The position numbers were made by a program, and so were the translations under genes. The notes under the pieces were generated by a model. It made no database searches and was not told the DNA's origin. It saw nothing but the letters and a program-made list of their open reading frames with translations. A stretch of 35,309 nt of DNA, taken from contig JAGPBF010000019.1 of the NCBI GenBank assembly GCA_018063505.1, positions 1-35,309 on the forward strand. The letters are read 5' to 3'. This document shows positions 1-7,454 of this stretch, piece by piece. Position 1 is the first letter of the stretch, and every line of letters starts with the position of its first letter. Origin of the DNA: Rhodoferax sp. (GTDB taxonomy: Bacteria; Pseudomonadota; Gammaproteobacteria; Burkholderiales; Burkholderiaceae_C).

Positions 1-852
1 CTGGGTGAGTCGGAAACCATCACCGGCCAGGCGATCAGGAAGCTGGGGCTCGCGCGCGATGAACTGGTGATCGCCACCAAGGCCTATGGCGTGATGAAAG
101 ACAAGGTTGTCAATGCCGGCGGTCAATCGCGTTACCACCTGATGCACCAGCTCGATGCCAGTCTCCAGCGGCTGCAACTCGACCATATCGATCTGTACCA
201 GCTGCATGGTTACGACCCGCTCACGCCACTGGACGAGGTGCTGTCTGCGCTCAATGACATGGTGCGCTCGGGAAAGGTACGATACATCGGACTGTGCAAC
301 ATGGCGGCCTGGCAGATCATGAAAGGCCTGGGCATCTCCGACAAGCGCAATCTGGCGCGTTTCGAAAGTGTTCAGGCCTACTACACCATCGCCGGGCGCG
401 ACCTGGAGCGCGAGGTCGTGCCCTTGCTGCAAGACCAGCAGCTCGGCCTGATGGTCTGGAGTCCGCTGGCTGGCGGCCTTCTGAGCGGCAAGTTCAACGC
501 TGACGGAACCGGTCCGGATGGCGCGCGGCGTGCCAGCTTCGACTTCCCGCTGGTCGACAAGCCGCGGGCGTTCCGCTGCGTCGAGGCCATGCGTGCCGTG
601 GCGCAGCGCCATGGAGCGACGGTGGCCCAGGTCGCGCTGGCCTGGTTGCTGAGCCGGCAACATGTGACCACCGTCATCATGGGCGCAAGGACTACCGCAC
701 AACTGGCCGACAACCTCGGTTCGATGCGGCTGACGCTCGATCCGGATGATCTGAAGGCACTCGACGAAGTCAGCAATTTGCCAGCCGAATACCCGGGCTG
801 GATGCTGACACGCCAGGGTGAGCCCCGCCTGAAGGCGCCAGGCCAGCAATAA
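1..852 (+). CDS. Aldo/keto reductase, 5' end cut by window edge
   Basis: The reading frame is open from base 1 (LGESETITGQAIRKLGL...) to the TAA at 850-852, so the true start lies outside the window and about 283 residues are visible. The protein is an NADPH-dependent aldo/keto reductase of the (beta/alpha)8 barrel type, which reduces aldehydes or ketones in the cytoplasm. The lysine of the catalytic tetrad is in IATKAYG and the tetrad histidine is in YQLHGYD. Cofactor-side segments VWSPLAGGLLSGK and VIMGARTTAQLADNLG are present. The Asp and Tyr of the tetrad belong to the missing N-terminus. It resembles the YajO/AKR11-12 type rather than DkgA. The substrate cannot be inferred. An internal GTG at 67 is not the start because conserved sequence continues upstream of it. 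Confidence 0.93.
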   Translation: MGESETITGQAIRKLGLARDELVIATKAYGVMKDKVVNAGGQSRYHLMHQLDASLQRLQLDHIDLYQLHGYDPLTPLDEVLSALNDMVRSGKVRYIGLCNMAAWQIMKGLGISDKRNLARFESVQAYYTIAGRDLEREVVPLLQDQQLGLMVWSPLAGGLLSGKFNADGTGPDGARRASFDFPLVDKPRAFRCVEAMRAVAQRHGATVAQVALAWLLSRQHVTTVIMGARTTAQLADNLGSMRLTLDPDDLKALDEVSNLPAEYPGWMLTRQGEPRLKAPGQQ

Positions 853-895
853 CCAGCGCTGCTGCCCGCATGCCCGCCAATTCCTGCGCGCATCT

Positions 896-920
896 GGCCG
901 GCAAATTTTCGGCCTGTTTT
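896..920 (+). terminator. Possible weak intrinsic terminator
   Basis: A GGCCG arm at 896-900 pairs with CGGCC at 910-914 across a 9-base AT-rich loop and is followed by TGTTTT. It lies 44 bases after the aldo/keto reductase stop and before the next gene on the same strand. The 5-bp stem is short, so this is only a candidate. Confidence 0.35.
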
Positions 921-969
921 CTGACACGGGCGCAGGTCAGCGCCGACAACACTGGGTGTACGCTTGGCC

Positions 970-2169
970 ATGCCTGATCTACCCAACCCGCCCTTGGGCA
1001 CCCAGACGGCGTTGCCCGCACCCAGCGAACCGGCGCTGGCCGACGCTGTACAAGTTGCCGACAACGCCCCGCCGCGCCGCCGTGTACCGCTGCGCAATAC
1101 TTCGCTGCTGGTACTCGCGACGCTGGGTTCGATCTTCATGCTGCACTGGGCCAAGCCGGTGCTGATTCCGCTGTTGCTCGGCCTGCTCTTGAGCTACGCG
1201 CTGGCGCCACTGGTCAACCGACTCGAACGTCTGAAGCTGCCGCGTGCGATTGCCGCAGGTCTGGTCATGCTGGGCCTGCTTGGCGGCCTGGGTGCGATCG
1301 GATGGGTGCTGAGCGACGATGCGGTCGGATTCATCGAGGCCATGCCGGCAGCGGCACAGAAGATCCGCCAGTCGGCACGGGCCTCGCGCCATCAGCCGGA
1401 AACGGCCATCGACAAAGTGCAAAAGGCAGCGACCGAACTCGAGCGCGCTGCCAAGGAAAGCAGCGCCACGAAAGTAGCTGCTGCCAGCGGCGTGACGCGG
1501 GTGCAGATCGAACGGCCGCAGGTCAATATCAGCGACTATCTGCTGACCAGCACACCCGACATGCTCGCTGGGCTCGGTCAGGCCACGATGGTCTTGTTCA
1601 TCAGCTTCTTCGTGTTGGCGTCCGGCGACAACTTCCGCCGCAAACTGGTCAAGCTGTCGGGCCCGACCTTCGCCCACCGCAAGATCACGGTACAGACACT
1701 CGACGAGATCACGGGGCAGATCCAGCGCTACCTGCGGGTGCAATTGCTGATAAGCGCCATCGTCGGCATCGCGACCGGCCTTGCCTACGCGGCGATCGGC
1801 CTGGAGCATGCTGCGGTCTGGGCCGTACTTGCGATGGTGCTGAACCTGGTCCCCTACATCGGCGCCATCGCCCTGACCGGAGCCTCGGCACTGGCCGCAT
1901 TCGTCCAGTTCGGCAACGTCGACATGGCACTGATGATCGGGGGTGCGTCACTGATCCTGCATGCGATTTCCGGCAATCTGCTGACCCCGTGGCTGACCGG
2001 ACGGACCAGCCGGATCAATCCTCTGGTGGTATTTGTCGGCGTGCTGGTATTTGGCTGGTTATGGGGATTGTGGGGCCTGCTGCTGGGAACGCCGGTGCTG
2101 CTGATGGTCAAATCAGTCTGTGACCGGGTCGAGGAACTCAATCCGGTGGGCGAGCTTCTGGGGCGCTGA
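970..2169 (+). CDS. AI-2E family transporter (PerM-like membrane protein)
   Basis: A 399-residue integral membrane protein of the AI-2E transporter (PerM/TqsA) family. After a Pro/Ala-rich cytoplasmic N-terminus of about 45 residues come paired hydrophobic helices (LLVLATLGSIFML, VLIPLLLGLLLSYALAPLV, AGLVMLGLLGGLGAIGW). A long hydrophilic segment with coiled-coil character follows (about residues 115-190). The C-terminal helices include the family hallmarks VLNLVPYIGAIA and NLLTPWLTGRTSRINPLVVF. Some family members export autoinducer-2 and others act as sodium/proton antiporters, so the substrate is open. The ATG at 970 is chosen over an in-frame TTG two codons earlier because neither has a strong Shine-Dalgarno and ATG is the better codon. 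Length is normal for the family. Confidence 0.9.
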   Translation: MPDLPNPPLGTQTALPAPSEPALADAVQVADNAPPRRRVPLRNTSLLVLATLGSIFMLHWAKPVLIPLLLGLLLSYALAPLVNRLERLKLPRAIAAGLVMLGLLGGLGAIGWVLSDDAVGFIEAMPAAAQKIRQSARASRHQPETAIDKVQKAATELERAAKESSATKVAAASGVTRVQIERPQVNISDYLLTSTPDMLAGLGQATMVLFISFFVLASGDNFRRKLVKLSGPTFAHRKITVQTLDEITGQIQRYLRVQLLISAIVGIATGLAYAAIGLEHAAVWAVLAMVLNLVPYIGAIALTGASALAAFVQFGNVDMALMIGGASLILHAISGNLLTPWLTGRTSRINPLVVFVGVLVFGWLWGLWGLLLGTPVLLMVKSVCDRVEELNPVGELLGR

Positions 2170-2556
2170 CGGCCTGCACCGGCAGCAGCGTGGTTGGGCG
2201 CATGACGCGCGTATTACCCCCTGTTTCGGTTCTGCGGGCGGGCGGCCAGCCGCATCGCCGATAATGCGCGCAGGCCGCACCTGCGGTGTGGCCCATATTG
2301 ACGTTGGTGGGAGTCCCTGGGTAGCGTCGATTCGTTTCGTGCAGCCCGGACTTTGCATCTGAATTGTTGCCACACGCCGCCTGAAGCGCTGATCGTTGAC
2401 CTTTTCCATACTTTTTCCGAACTCCGCTGCCGCAGGCCCGAGGGGCAAGTCGCCGCCGATCGTCGCAAACGCGGCGGTTCATGGCCGGATTTGCCAGTGC
2501 GTCAGCGCGCTGCCATCATGCGCCCCGCAAAGCTTGGTAAGCGCATCCATTTGCAA
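2170..2556. other. 387-bp intergenic region upstream of minC
   Basis: I see no convincing gene here. The minC frame stays open upstream to 2353, but that part has no homology I recognise and is arginine/cysteine-rich, so I treat it as leader. The region holds a strong GC hairpin (2273-2293). It also has a TTGACG at 2298-2303 with only a poor -10 (TAGCGT, 18 bp away). The minCDE promoter is presumably here but I cannot place it. Confidence 0.6.
2273..2293. terminator. Strong hairpin after the AI-2E transporter gene
   Basis: GGCCGCACC (2273-2281), a 3-base loop TGC, then GGTGTGGCC (2285-2293) form a 9-bp stem with one G-U pair. No T-tract follows on either strand. It may end the upstream transcript, stabilise an mRNA end, or be part of the minC leader. 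Confidence 0.4.
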
Positions 2557-3453
2557 ATGCCGCCGCCGATGAACCGAACCACTACCTCACCATTCGACAT
2601 CAAGAGTGCCACGATCCAGGGCCTGACCATGATCCTGCGGTCGGTCAACATGGGTGTGATCGAAGCTGATCTGGCCGCGCGCGTGGCCAATGCCGGGGAT
2701 CTGTTCACCAACGCGCCGGTATTGATCAACGTGACCGCACTGACGGCGGATGGCACGGCCGACAAGCTGGAGTTGACACGCTTGAGCAACCTGTTGCGCC
2801 GGCACACGATGCGGGCCGTGGGCATCATCGGAGCTGCCGGGCTGCTGCTCAAGCAAGCCAATGCCCTTGGCCTGATGGAAGAAGTGGACGTCCTGCCCCG
2901 GCCGCGCAACAAACCTGAAGAACCACCCGTCGAGCCTGCATCTGCACCCACATCCGCATCGACAATTGCCCCGCAGGCCGCTGCGACCGAAATCCCTGTC
3001 CTGGCCGATCTTTTTGGTGACGCCCCGGCGGTGATTCCGGTGGCACCCGCGCCGGCCGCTGTTGCAGCGCAAGCGGCAACAGCGGCAAGTCCCAAGGCAG
3101 CAGCCGATTTCAAGACCGCACCCACAATGGTCATCGACAGGCCCTTGCGCTCGGGGCAACGGGTATACGCGCGTGGTGGCGACCTGGTGGTGCTGGGCGT
3201 GGTGAGCCACGGCGCAGAGGTGATCGCCGATGGCAATATCCATGTCTACGGCCCCTTGCGCGGGCGTGCGATTGCCGGTGCCAACGGAGATTTCGATGCC
3301 CGGATCTTTGCCGTCGCGATGGAACCCGAATTGATTTCGATCGCGGGCACCTACCGCACGACCGACAAGCCGCTGGCCGACGATGTGCGCGGCAAACCGG
3401 CGCAGGCGCGGCTCGACGGCGAGAAGATGCTGATCGAACCCCTGAAAAGCTGA
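2557..3453 (+). CDS. minC: Septum site-determining protein MinC
   Basis: MinC blocks FtsZ polymer assembly away from midcell and is recruited to the membrane by MinD. The 298-residue protein has an N-terminal MinC_N domain (FDIKSATIQGLTMILRSV onward, to about residue 110). An Ala/Pro-rich linker of about 85 residues follows, then the C-terminal beta-helix domain that binds MinD. The latter carries the conserved stretch IHVYGPLRGRAIAGANGD, followed by ARIFAVAMEPELISIAG. Start choice: the family begins only a few residues before the FDIK-like strand, which favours ATG 2557 or ATG 2569. Neither has a clear Shine-Dalgarno, and in-frame ATGs at 2353 and 2518 would add unconserved sequence. It is the first gene of minCDE. 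Confidence 0.92.
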   Translation: MPPPMNRTTTSPFDIKSATIQGLTMILRSVNMGVIEADLAARVANAGDLFTNAPVLINVTALTADGTADKLELTRLSNLLRRHTMRAVGIIGAAGLLLKQANALGLMEEVDVLPRPRNKPEEPPVEPASAPTSASTIAPQAAATEIPVLADLFGDAPAVIPVAPAPAAVAAQAATAASPKAAADFKTAPTMVIDRPLRSGQRVYARGGDLVVLGVVSHGAEVIADGNIHVYGPLRGRAIAGANGDFDARIFAVAMEPELISIAGTYRTTDKPLADDVRGKPAQARLDGEKMLIEPLKS

Positions 3454-3482
3454 CAACCGAATCCATATCAACCCCATCGGGT

Positions 3483-3509
3483 CTGGCGCATCCCATTGAA
3501 GCGCGCCAG
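3483..3509 (+). other. Inverted repeat in the minC-minD spacer
   Basis: CTGGCGC (3483-3489) and GCGCCAG (3503-3509) are perfect 7-bp inverted arms around a 13-base loop. They lie in the 80-bp gap between minC and minD, 24 bases before the minD ATG. No T-tract follows, so read-through is expected. It could stabilise or attenuate the transcript. Confidence 0.5.
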
Positions 3510-3533
3510 GCCCCAATCGACAGGAACAGACTG

Positions 3534-4352
3534 ATGACAAAAATTGTGGTGGTGACCTCCGGCAAGGGCGGTGTTGGCAAGACGACGACGAGCGCGAGTT
3601 TTGCATCCGGCCTGGCCATGCGCGGACACAAGACCGCGGTGATCGACTTCGACGTCGGCCTGCGCAATCTGGACCTGATCATGGGCGTGGAGCGTCGCGT
3701 GGTGTACGACCTGATCAACGTGGTGCAAAAGGAAGCCAATCTGAGCCAGGCGCTGATCCGCGACAAGCAGCTGGACAAGCTTTACATCCTGGCTGCGTCA
3801 CAGACCCGGGACAAGGAGTCTCTGACGCAGGACGGTGTGCAACGCGTGCTCGAAGAGCTCAAGGCGATGGATTTCGACTACATCGTATGCGATTCGCCCG
3901 CTGGCATCGAAACCGGCGCGATGATGGCGATGCACTTCGCCGATGAAGCGCTGGTCGTGACCAACCCGGAGGTGTCATCGGTGCGCGACTCTGACCGCAT
4001 CCTGGGCATGCTCAGCAGCAAGACCCAGCGCGCGATCGACGCCAGGGAGCCGATCCGTGAGCACTTGCTGATTACGCGCTACAACCCGAACCGCGTGCTG
4101 GGCGGGCAGATGTTGTCGCTCGAGGACATCAACGACATCCTGCGTATTCCCTTGATCGGCGTGATTCCGGAGTCGGAGGTCGTGCTAGAGGCCTCCAACC
4201 AGGGTCTGCCGGCGATTCGCATCAAGGGCGCGGATGTCAGTCAGGCATATGACGATGTCATCGGACGCTTCCTGGGTGAGACCATTCCCATGCGGTTCAC
4301 CGAGCCGCCCAAGAAGAGCTTCTTTCGGCGCATCTTCGGCAGCGCAAGCTGA
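3534..4352 (+). CDS. minD: Septum site-determining ATPase MinD
   Basis: MinD is a ParA/Mrp-type (deviant Walker) ATPase. It binds the inner membrane when ATP-bound, recruits MinC, and is released by MinE. The 272-residue protein shows the deviant Walker A motif [10 protein letters not shown] (residues 9-18, with signature Lys11 and Lys16) and [15 protein letters not shown] at about residues 38-52. Switch/Walker B sequence [11 protein letters not shown] is at about residues 118-128. A C-terminal amphipathic membrane-targeting helix ([10 protein letters not shown]) is present. The Shine-Dalgarno AGGAAC precedes the ATG. minE follows 20 bases downstream, so the two are co-transcribed. Confidence 0.97.
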   Translation: MTKIVVVTSGKGGVGKTTTSASFASGLAMRGHKTAVIDFDVGLRNLDLIMGVERRVVYDLINVVQKEANLSQALIRDKQLDKLYILAASQTRDKESLTQDGVQRVLEELKAMDFDYIVCDSPAGIETGAMMAMHFADEALVVTNPEVSSVRDSDRILGMLSSKTQRAIDAREPIREHLLITRYNPNRVLGGQMLSLEDINDILRIPLIGVIPESEVVLEASNQGLPAIRIKGADVSQAYDDVIGRFLGETIPMRFTEPPKKSFFRRIFGSAS

Positions 4353-4372
4353 GGCGAGCAAGGAATACCGAC

Positions 4373-4633
4373 ATGGACCTGATGCGCTTTTTCAAATCCA
4401 AACCCAAAACCTCCTCGGTCGCCAAGGAACGGCTGCAGCTGATCCTGGCGCATGAGCGGATCGGGCGCAACGCCAATGGCACGGCGATCCCCGATTTCCT
4501 GCCGCAATTGCAGAAAGACCTGATCGCCGTATTGTCCAAATACGTGAAGATCAGCGACGAAGACGTGAAGATCAACGTGGATCGCCAGGACAACCTGGAC
4601 CTGCTGGAAGTCAAGATCGAAATCAACCGCTGA
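4373..4633 (+). CDS. minE: Cell division topological specificity factor MinE
   Basis: MinE stimulates the MinD ATPase and sets up the pole-to-pole oscillation that restricts MinC to the poles. The 86-residue protein has the N-terminal membrane-binding helix ([10 protein letters not shown]), the MinD-contact segment [13 protein letters not shown] (about residues 17-29) and the C-terminal dimerisation domain ([28 protein letters not shown] region). A Shine-Dalgarno AAGGAA lies just before the ATG. Length and layout are typical. Confidence 0.97.
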   Translation: MDLMRFFKSKPKTSSVAKERLQLILAHERIGRNANGTAIPDFLPQLQKDLIAVLSKYVKISDEDVKINVDRQDNLDLLEVKIEINR

Positions 4634-4645
4634 CGCTGCGCGACC

Positions 4646-4673
4646 CCAGGGCCAGATACGTATCAGGCCTTGG
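4646..4673. terminator. Long imperfect palindrome between convergent minE and mscS-like genes
   Basis: The two 14-base arms 4646-4659 and 4660-4673 meet without a loop base at the perfect centre GATACGTATC, and 12 of 14 positions pair. The element starts 13 bases after the minE stop and covers the stop codon of the opposing channel gene. Its position suggests a bidirectional transcript end. There is no T-tract. Confidence 0.45.
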
Positions 4674-5277
4674 GCCTGGTGAAAAACGGCAACTTGCTGT
4701 CGCCCGGATGCGGCGATCGGGTGCGCAGGGGCCGCTGGAAAAACAGGTTGTTCGGGACCCGAATCAGCTGGTGCTGATCGCTCGCTGCCGCAAGCTCCGG
4801 TTCCGCGCCCGGCTCTGACGGCGGTGGCATGACCCGCAAGGTGGTGTACATCAGGTTCATGTCCAGCACTTCGCCGCCGGTGACATGGTGGTTCGTGAAT
4901 TCGAGCAACTCCACCTGGTCACCAACACGAAACGGCCTGAAGATCAGCACCAGCATCGCGGCGGTGGCATTGCTCAATACGCTCCAGGCGGCCACAAAGC
5001 CGATGGCCAACGCGGCCAAGGCCGTCGAGATCAACGCCCAGGCGCCGCGGAAAACGCCCATTGCCTCCAGAATGATCACCAATGCCAGCAGCGTGATCAA
5101 CCAGCGCCGCACACTGTGCAGCCGGTTCGCAATCAGCGGCGACAGGTGCTTGAGGTCGCGCAGCACATTGATCAAGCGCTTGAATGCAATCGACAGCGCA
5201 AACGCGATTACCAGCACCAGGACAACGCCGGAAATCTCGTACACGAATTTTGACAACAGCGATTCCAGATCGGGCAC
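4663..5277 (-). CDS. Small MscS-like mechanosensitive channel family protein
   Basis: A 204-residue membrane protein with three hydrophobic helices: GVVLVLVIAFALSIAF, WLITLLALVIILEAMGVF, and the pore-like helix WALISTALAALAIGFVAAW continuing into SVLSNATAAMLVLIFRPF. It then has the start of the beta domain (FRVGDQVEL...). The Ala/Gly-rich third helix followed by an FRVGD beta strand is the MscS-family signature. The soluble C-terminal domain is short, about 65 residues, and lacks the usual alpha/beta C-terminal cage. Such proteins may gate in osmotic stress, but function is inferred from fold only. The GTG at 5277 is chosen because AAAGGA lies 8 bases upstream. An in-frame ATG at 5355 would add 26 unconserved residues. 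Confidence 0.75.
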   Translation of the reverse strand: MPDLESLLSKFVYEISGVVLVLVIAFALSIAFKRLINVLRDLKHLSPLIANRLHSVRRWLITLLALVIILEAMGVFRGAWALISTALAALAIGFVAAWSVLSNATAAMLVLIFRPFRVGDQVELLEFTNHHVTGGEVLDMNLMYTTLRVMPPPSEPGAEPELAAASDQHQLIRVPNNLFFQRPLRTRSPHPGDSKLPFFTRPKA

Positions 5278-5584
5278 TACACTTTTCCTTTGAATGTCCG
5301 CTCCAGGCGGAGCTGACGGCTGCGACACGATATCCGTCGCAGCACGATGCGCCATAACGCGCAGCCCCGCGTGGCAGGTGCGTCGACGGCCCAGTTTAGC
5401 GGTGCCTCGGCAGATCGGCGCCAGCGGGAGCTGGGCAACAATCTGGAGTCGTCCATGTTGGTCGTCGTCAGTGGTTTCATGTTGATGGGTTTGCTGCCTT
5501 TATGGCCGTGGCCGTCGTCGCCCATCGGCAGCACGGGCCGCGTCGGCGCATCAGGGCCCGGCCCGCTGCTAGACTGAGCCGCCC
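5278..5584. other. 307-bp divergent intergenic region (channel gene / MFS gene)
   Basis: It must hold the promoters of the two divergent genes, but I see no good -35/-10 pair. On the minus strand an open frame of 82 codons from ATG 5525 ends in a TAG whose G is the first base of the channel GTG start (TAGTG, 5279-5275). It has no recognisable domain and an Arg-rich end, so I do not call it a gene. Confidence 0.5.
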
Positions 5585-6784
5585 ATGCCAACGTCCACTG
5601 AAGTCCCTGAACCGCCATACGGATGGATCGTCGTCTGGGCTTGTTTCGTCAGCCTGGCCGTCATCTTCGGAGTGGCCTATGCCTTTGCGGCCTTGTTCGA
5701 GTCGTTTGCCACCGATTTCGCGGCCGATCGCGCCGACGTTTCGCTGGTGTTCGGCCTGTCAGGGCTGATCTACTTCACGCTGGGCATAGGCGGGGGCATG
5801 CTGGCCGACCGTTTCGGGCCGCGTGCCGTGTGTTGCATCGGCATGGTGTTCATCGCGGCAGGTCTGCTGGCCACCAGCTTCGCCCAATCCCTGCTCATGG
5901 TCTACCTGAGTTATGGCGTGGGCATCGGCATTGGCATTGCCCTGGTCTATACGCCGTCGATTGCCTGCGTGCAGCCATGGTTCACCCGTCGACGCGGGCT
6001 GGCCGCCGGGATCGCCAGCGCCGGCATCGGTGCCGGAACCCTGCTGATCCCGCTGCTGGTCGCACTGGCCATCACCGTCCTGCAGTGGCGTGATGCCTTG
6101 CGGGTGCTGGCACTGCTGGTATTGCTGGTCGGCGTTGGCGCGGCCAGCCTGCTGCGCCGTGCGCCGTCGGCCACCGCCAGCGAGCTGCGCAATGTTCCAG
6201 GCGCCACGCTGCGCGAAGCCTTGCACAGTCGGGCATTCTGGTGCCTGTACCTGGTGGCGCTCAGTGGCGGGCCGATCATGTTCATTCCGTTCGCCCATAT
6301 ATCGGCCGCCGCACGGGACATCGGCGTCGCGGACGCACAGGCGGTCGCATTGGTCGGCATGATCGGCATCGGCAGTCTGGTGGGACGTTTCGCCATCGGC
6401 GCGCTGGCCGATCGCATCGGTCGGGGCCAGACCCTGGTGCTGATGCAGCTGTCGATGGGTGCTTCTTATCTGCTCTGGCATGTGGCCGATGGCTACACCG
6501 CGTTTGTGCTGTTTGCGCTGTGGTTCGGCCTGAGCTACGGCGGCATCGTCTCGCTGTTGCCGGCGCTGTGCATGGATCTGTTTGGCGCCCGGGCCGTTGC
6601 CGGCATCATCGGCAGCCTGTACAGCGGTGCCGCGCTGGGCAACCTGCTCGGGCCAGTCGTGGCTGGCGCGGTGTTCGACCGCACCGGCAGCTACACAACG
6701 GTCATCTGGAGCTGCATCGCGCTCTCCGTCGTGGCGGTGTGGTCCGCGCGGCGGCTGGTTGCCATGCGGCAGCACAACTACTGA
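5585..6784 (+). CDS. MFS transporter, monocarboxylate/oxalate-type
   Basis: A 399-residue major facilitator with twelve predicted hydrophobic segments. The N-terminal PPYGWIVVWACFVSLAVIFG is typical of the monocarboxylate-porter/OFA branch. Loop 2-3 carries the MFS motif variant GGMLADRFGPR (about residues 75-85). The second half repeats it as IGALADRIGRGQ. VYTPSIACVQPWFTRRRGLAAG is the helix 4-5 region seen in this branch. The likely cargo is a small organic anion, but this is family-level inference. The ATG at 5585 lacks a clear Shine-Dalgarno; the conserved part begins within 10 residues of it. It stands alone, divergent from the channel gene and convergent with an antiporter remnant. Confidence 0.88.
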   Translation: MPTSTEVPEPPYGWIVVWACFVSLAVIFGVAYAFAALFESFATDFAADRADVSLVFGLSGLIYFTLGIGGGMLADRFGPRAVCCIGMVFIAAGLLATSFAQSLLMVYLSYGVGIGIGIALVYTPSIACVQPWFTRRRGLAAGIASAGIGAGTLLIPLLVALAITVLQWRDALRVLALLVLLVGVGAASLLRRAPSATASELRNVPGATLREALHSRAFWCLYLVALSGGPIMFIPFAHISAAARDIGVADAQAVALVGMIGIGSLVGRFAIGALADRIGRGQTLVLMQLSMGASYLLWHVADGYTAFVLFALWFGLSYGGIVSLLPALCMDLFGARAVAGIIGSLYSGAALGNLLGPVVAGAVFDRTGSYTTVIWSCIALSVVAVWSARRLVAMRQHNY

Positions 6785-6866
6785 GGCGGCCGTGTTGTGG
6801 CAACGGTTGCATGGCTTGGCGCCGGGCTGTCGGTCGCCATCACCTTACGTACCAGCCGTCCGATCG

Positions 6867-7335
6867 TCAAGCCCTGCCCCCTTTGCCCACTATCAAGCCG
6901 GCCACGACCATGGCGAGCGGTCCGGATACATGCAGGCGACTTGCCAATGCGTCACCACCCATGACGGCCGCCAGCGTCGTGGGCCAACAATCCCAGCCTC
7001 TCGCCGACCGTCGGCGTTGACCCACTCACCAGCGGCTCGATCTGCCAGCGGTAAGAACGCAATTCGCTCAAATCCACATGCAAGGCGCCGGCAAACAGCA
7101 GCAACGACAACATGCCCTGCATCAGCACGTCGGAGAAGTCGATCGCGCGCAGCAGGGACTTCTCGTACTGCAGCAGGCCGAAGTCGATGCCGACCGCATC
7201 CAGACCGACGATGGCCAGCGACATCGCGAGCGCCGCCATCATCACGCCGATCGCGATCGGCAAACCGATGACTCGCAGATTGATGTTGGCCCGACCGGCC
7301 GTCAGTACGAGGCAGGCGGCAATGATGGCGCGCAT
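6867..7335 (-). pseudogene. Remnant of a CPA1-family Na+/H+ antiporter (NhaP type)
   Basis: From ATG 7335 the minus strand encodes a CPA1 antiporter N-terminus: AACLVLTAGRANINLRVIG, then LPIAIGVMMAALAMSLAIVG, then DVLMQGMLSLLLFAGALHVD up to LRSYRWQI (about 100 codons). Conservation then stops. After a short junk stretch (about 6990-7035), a different frame encodes a mid-protein antiporter segment, TTLAAVMGGDALASRLHV continuing SGPLAMVVAGLIVG, ending at TGA 6869-6867. In intact proteins these two parts are separated by roughly 160 residues, and a long C-terminal part follows. The locus therefore carries an internal deletion, a frame change and a C-terminal truncation. The family is recognised from memory of its conserved segments. 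Confidence 0.8.
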
Positions 7336-7368
7336 GGGACGAAGGCACAAGGCCGGAAGTGGCCCCGT

Positions 7369-7387
7369 GCACGATACCGCATCGTGC
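7369..7387. repeat. Perfect 7-bp inverted repeat
   Basis: GCACGAT (7369-7375), loop ACCGC, ATCGTGC (7381-7387). It lies 67 bases beyond the stop of the D-2-hydroxyacid dehydrogenase gene and just upstream of the antiporter remnant start on the same strand. It could be a transcript end without a T-tract or an old operator. Confidence 0.4.
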
Positions 7388-7454
7388 CGCCGTCAAGTTG
7401 CCTATTGCCGTGGCGGCGCTGCGGCGATGTACCGCATGGTCACCGCCAACGGCT

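Noticed and set aside
2298-2327. TTGACG with TAGCGT as a minCDE promoter
   Set aside because: The spacer is 18 bp and the -10 matches consensus at only three positions, so I could not support it.
2353-2556. In-frame N-terminal extension of minC
   Set aside because: No similarity to MinC, odd composition, and the known fold starts just after 2569.
6893-7396. A 167-codon minus-strand frame over the antiporter remnant
   Set aside because: The antiporter segments lie in the other two frames; this one is an Arg-rich shadow.
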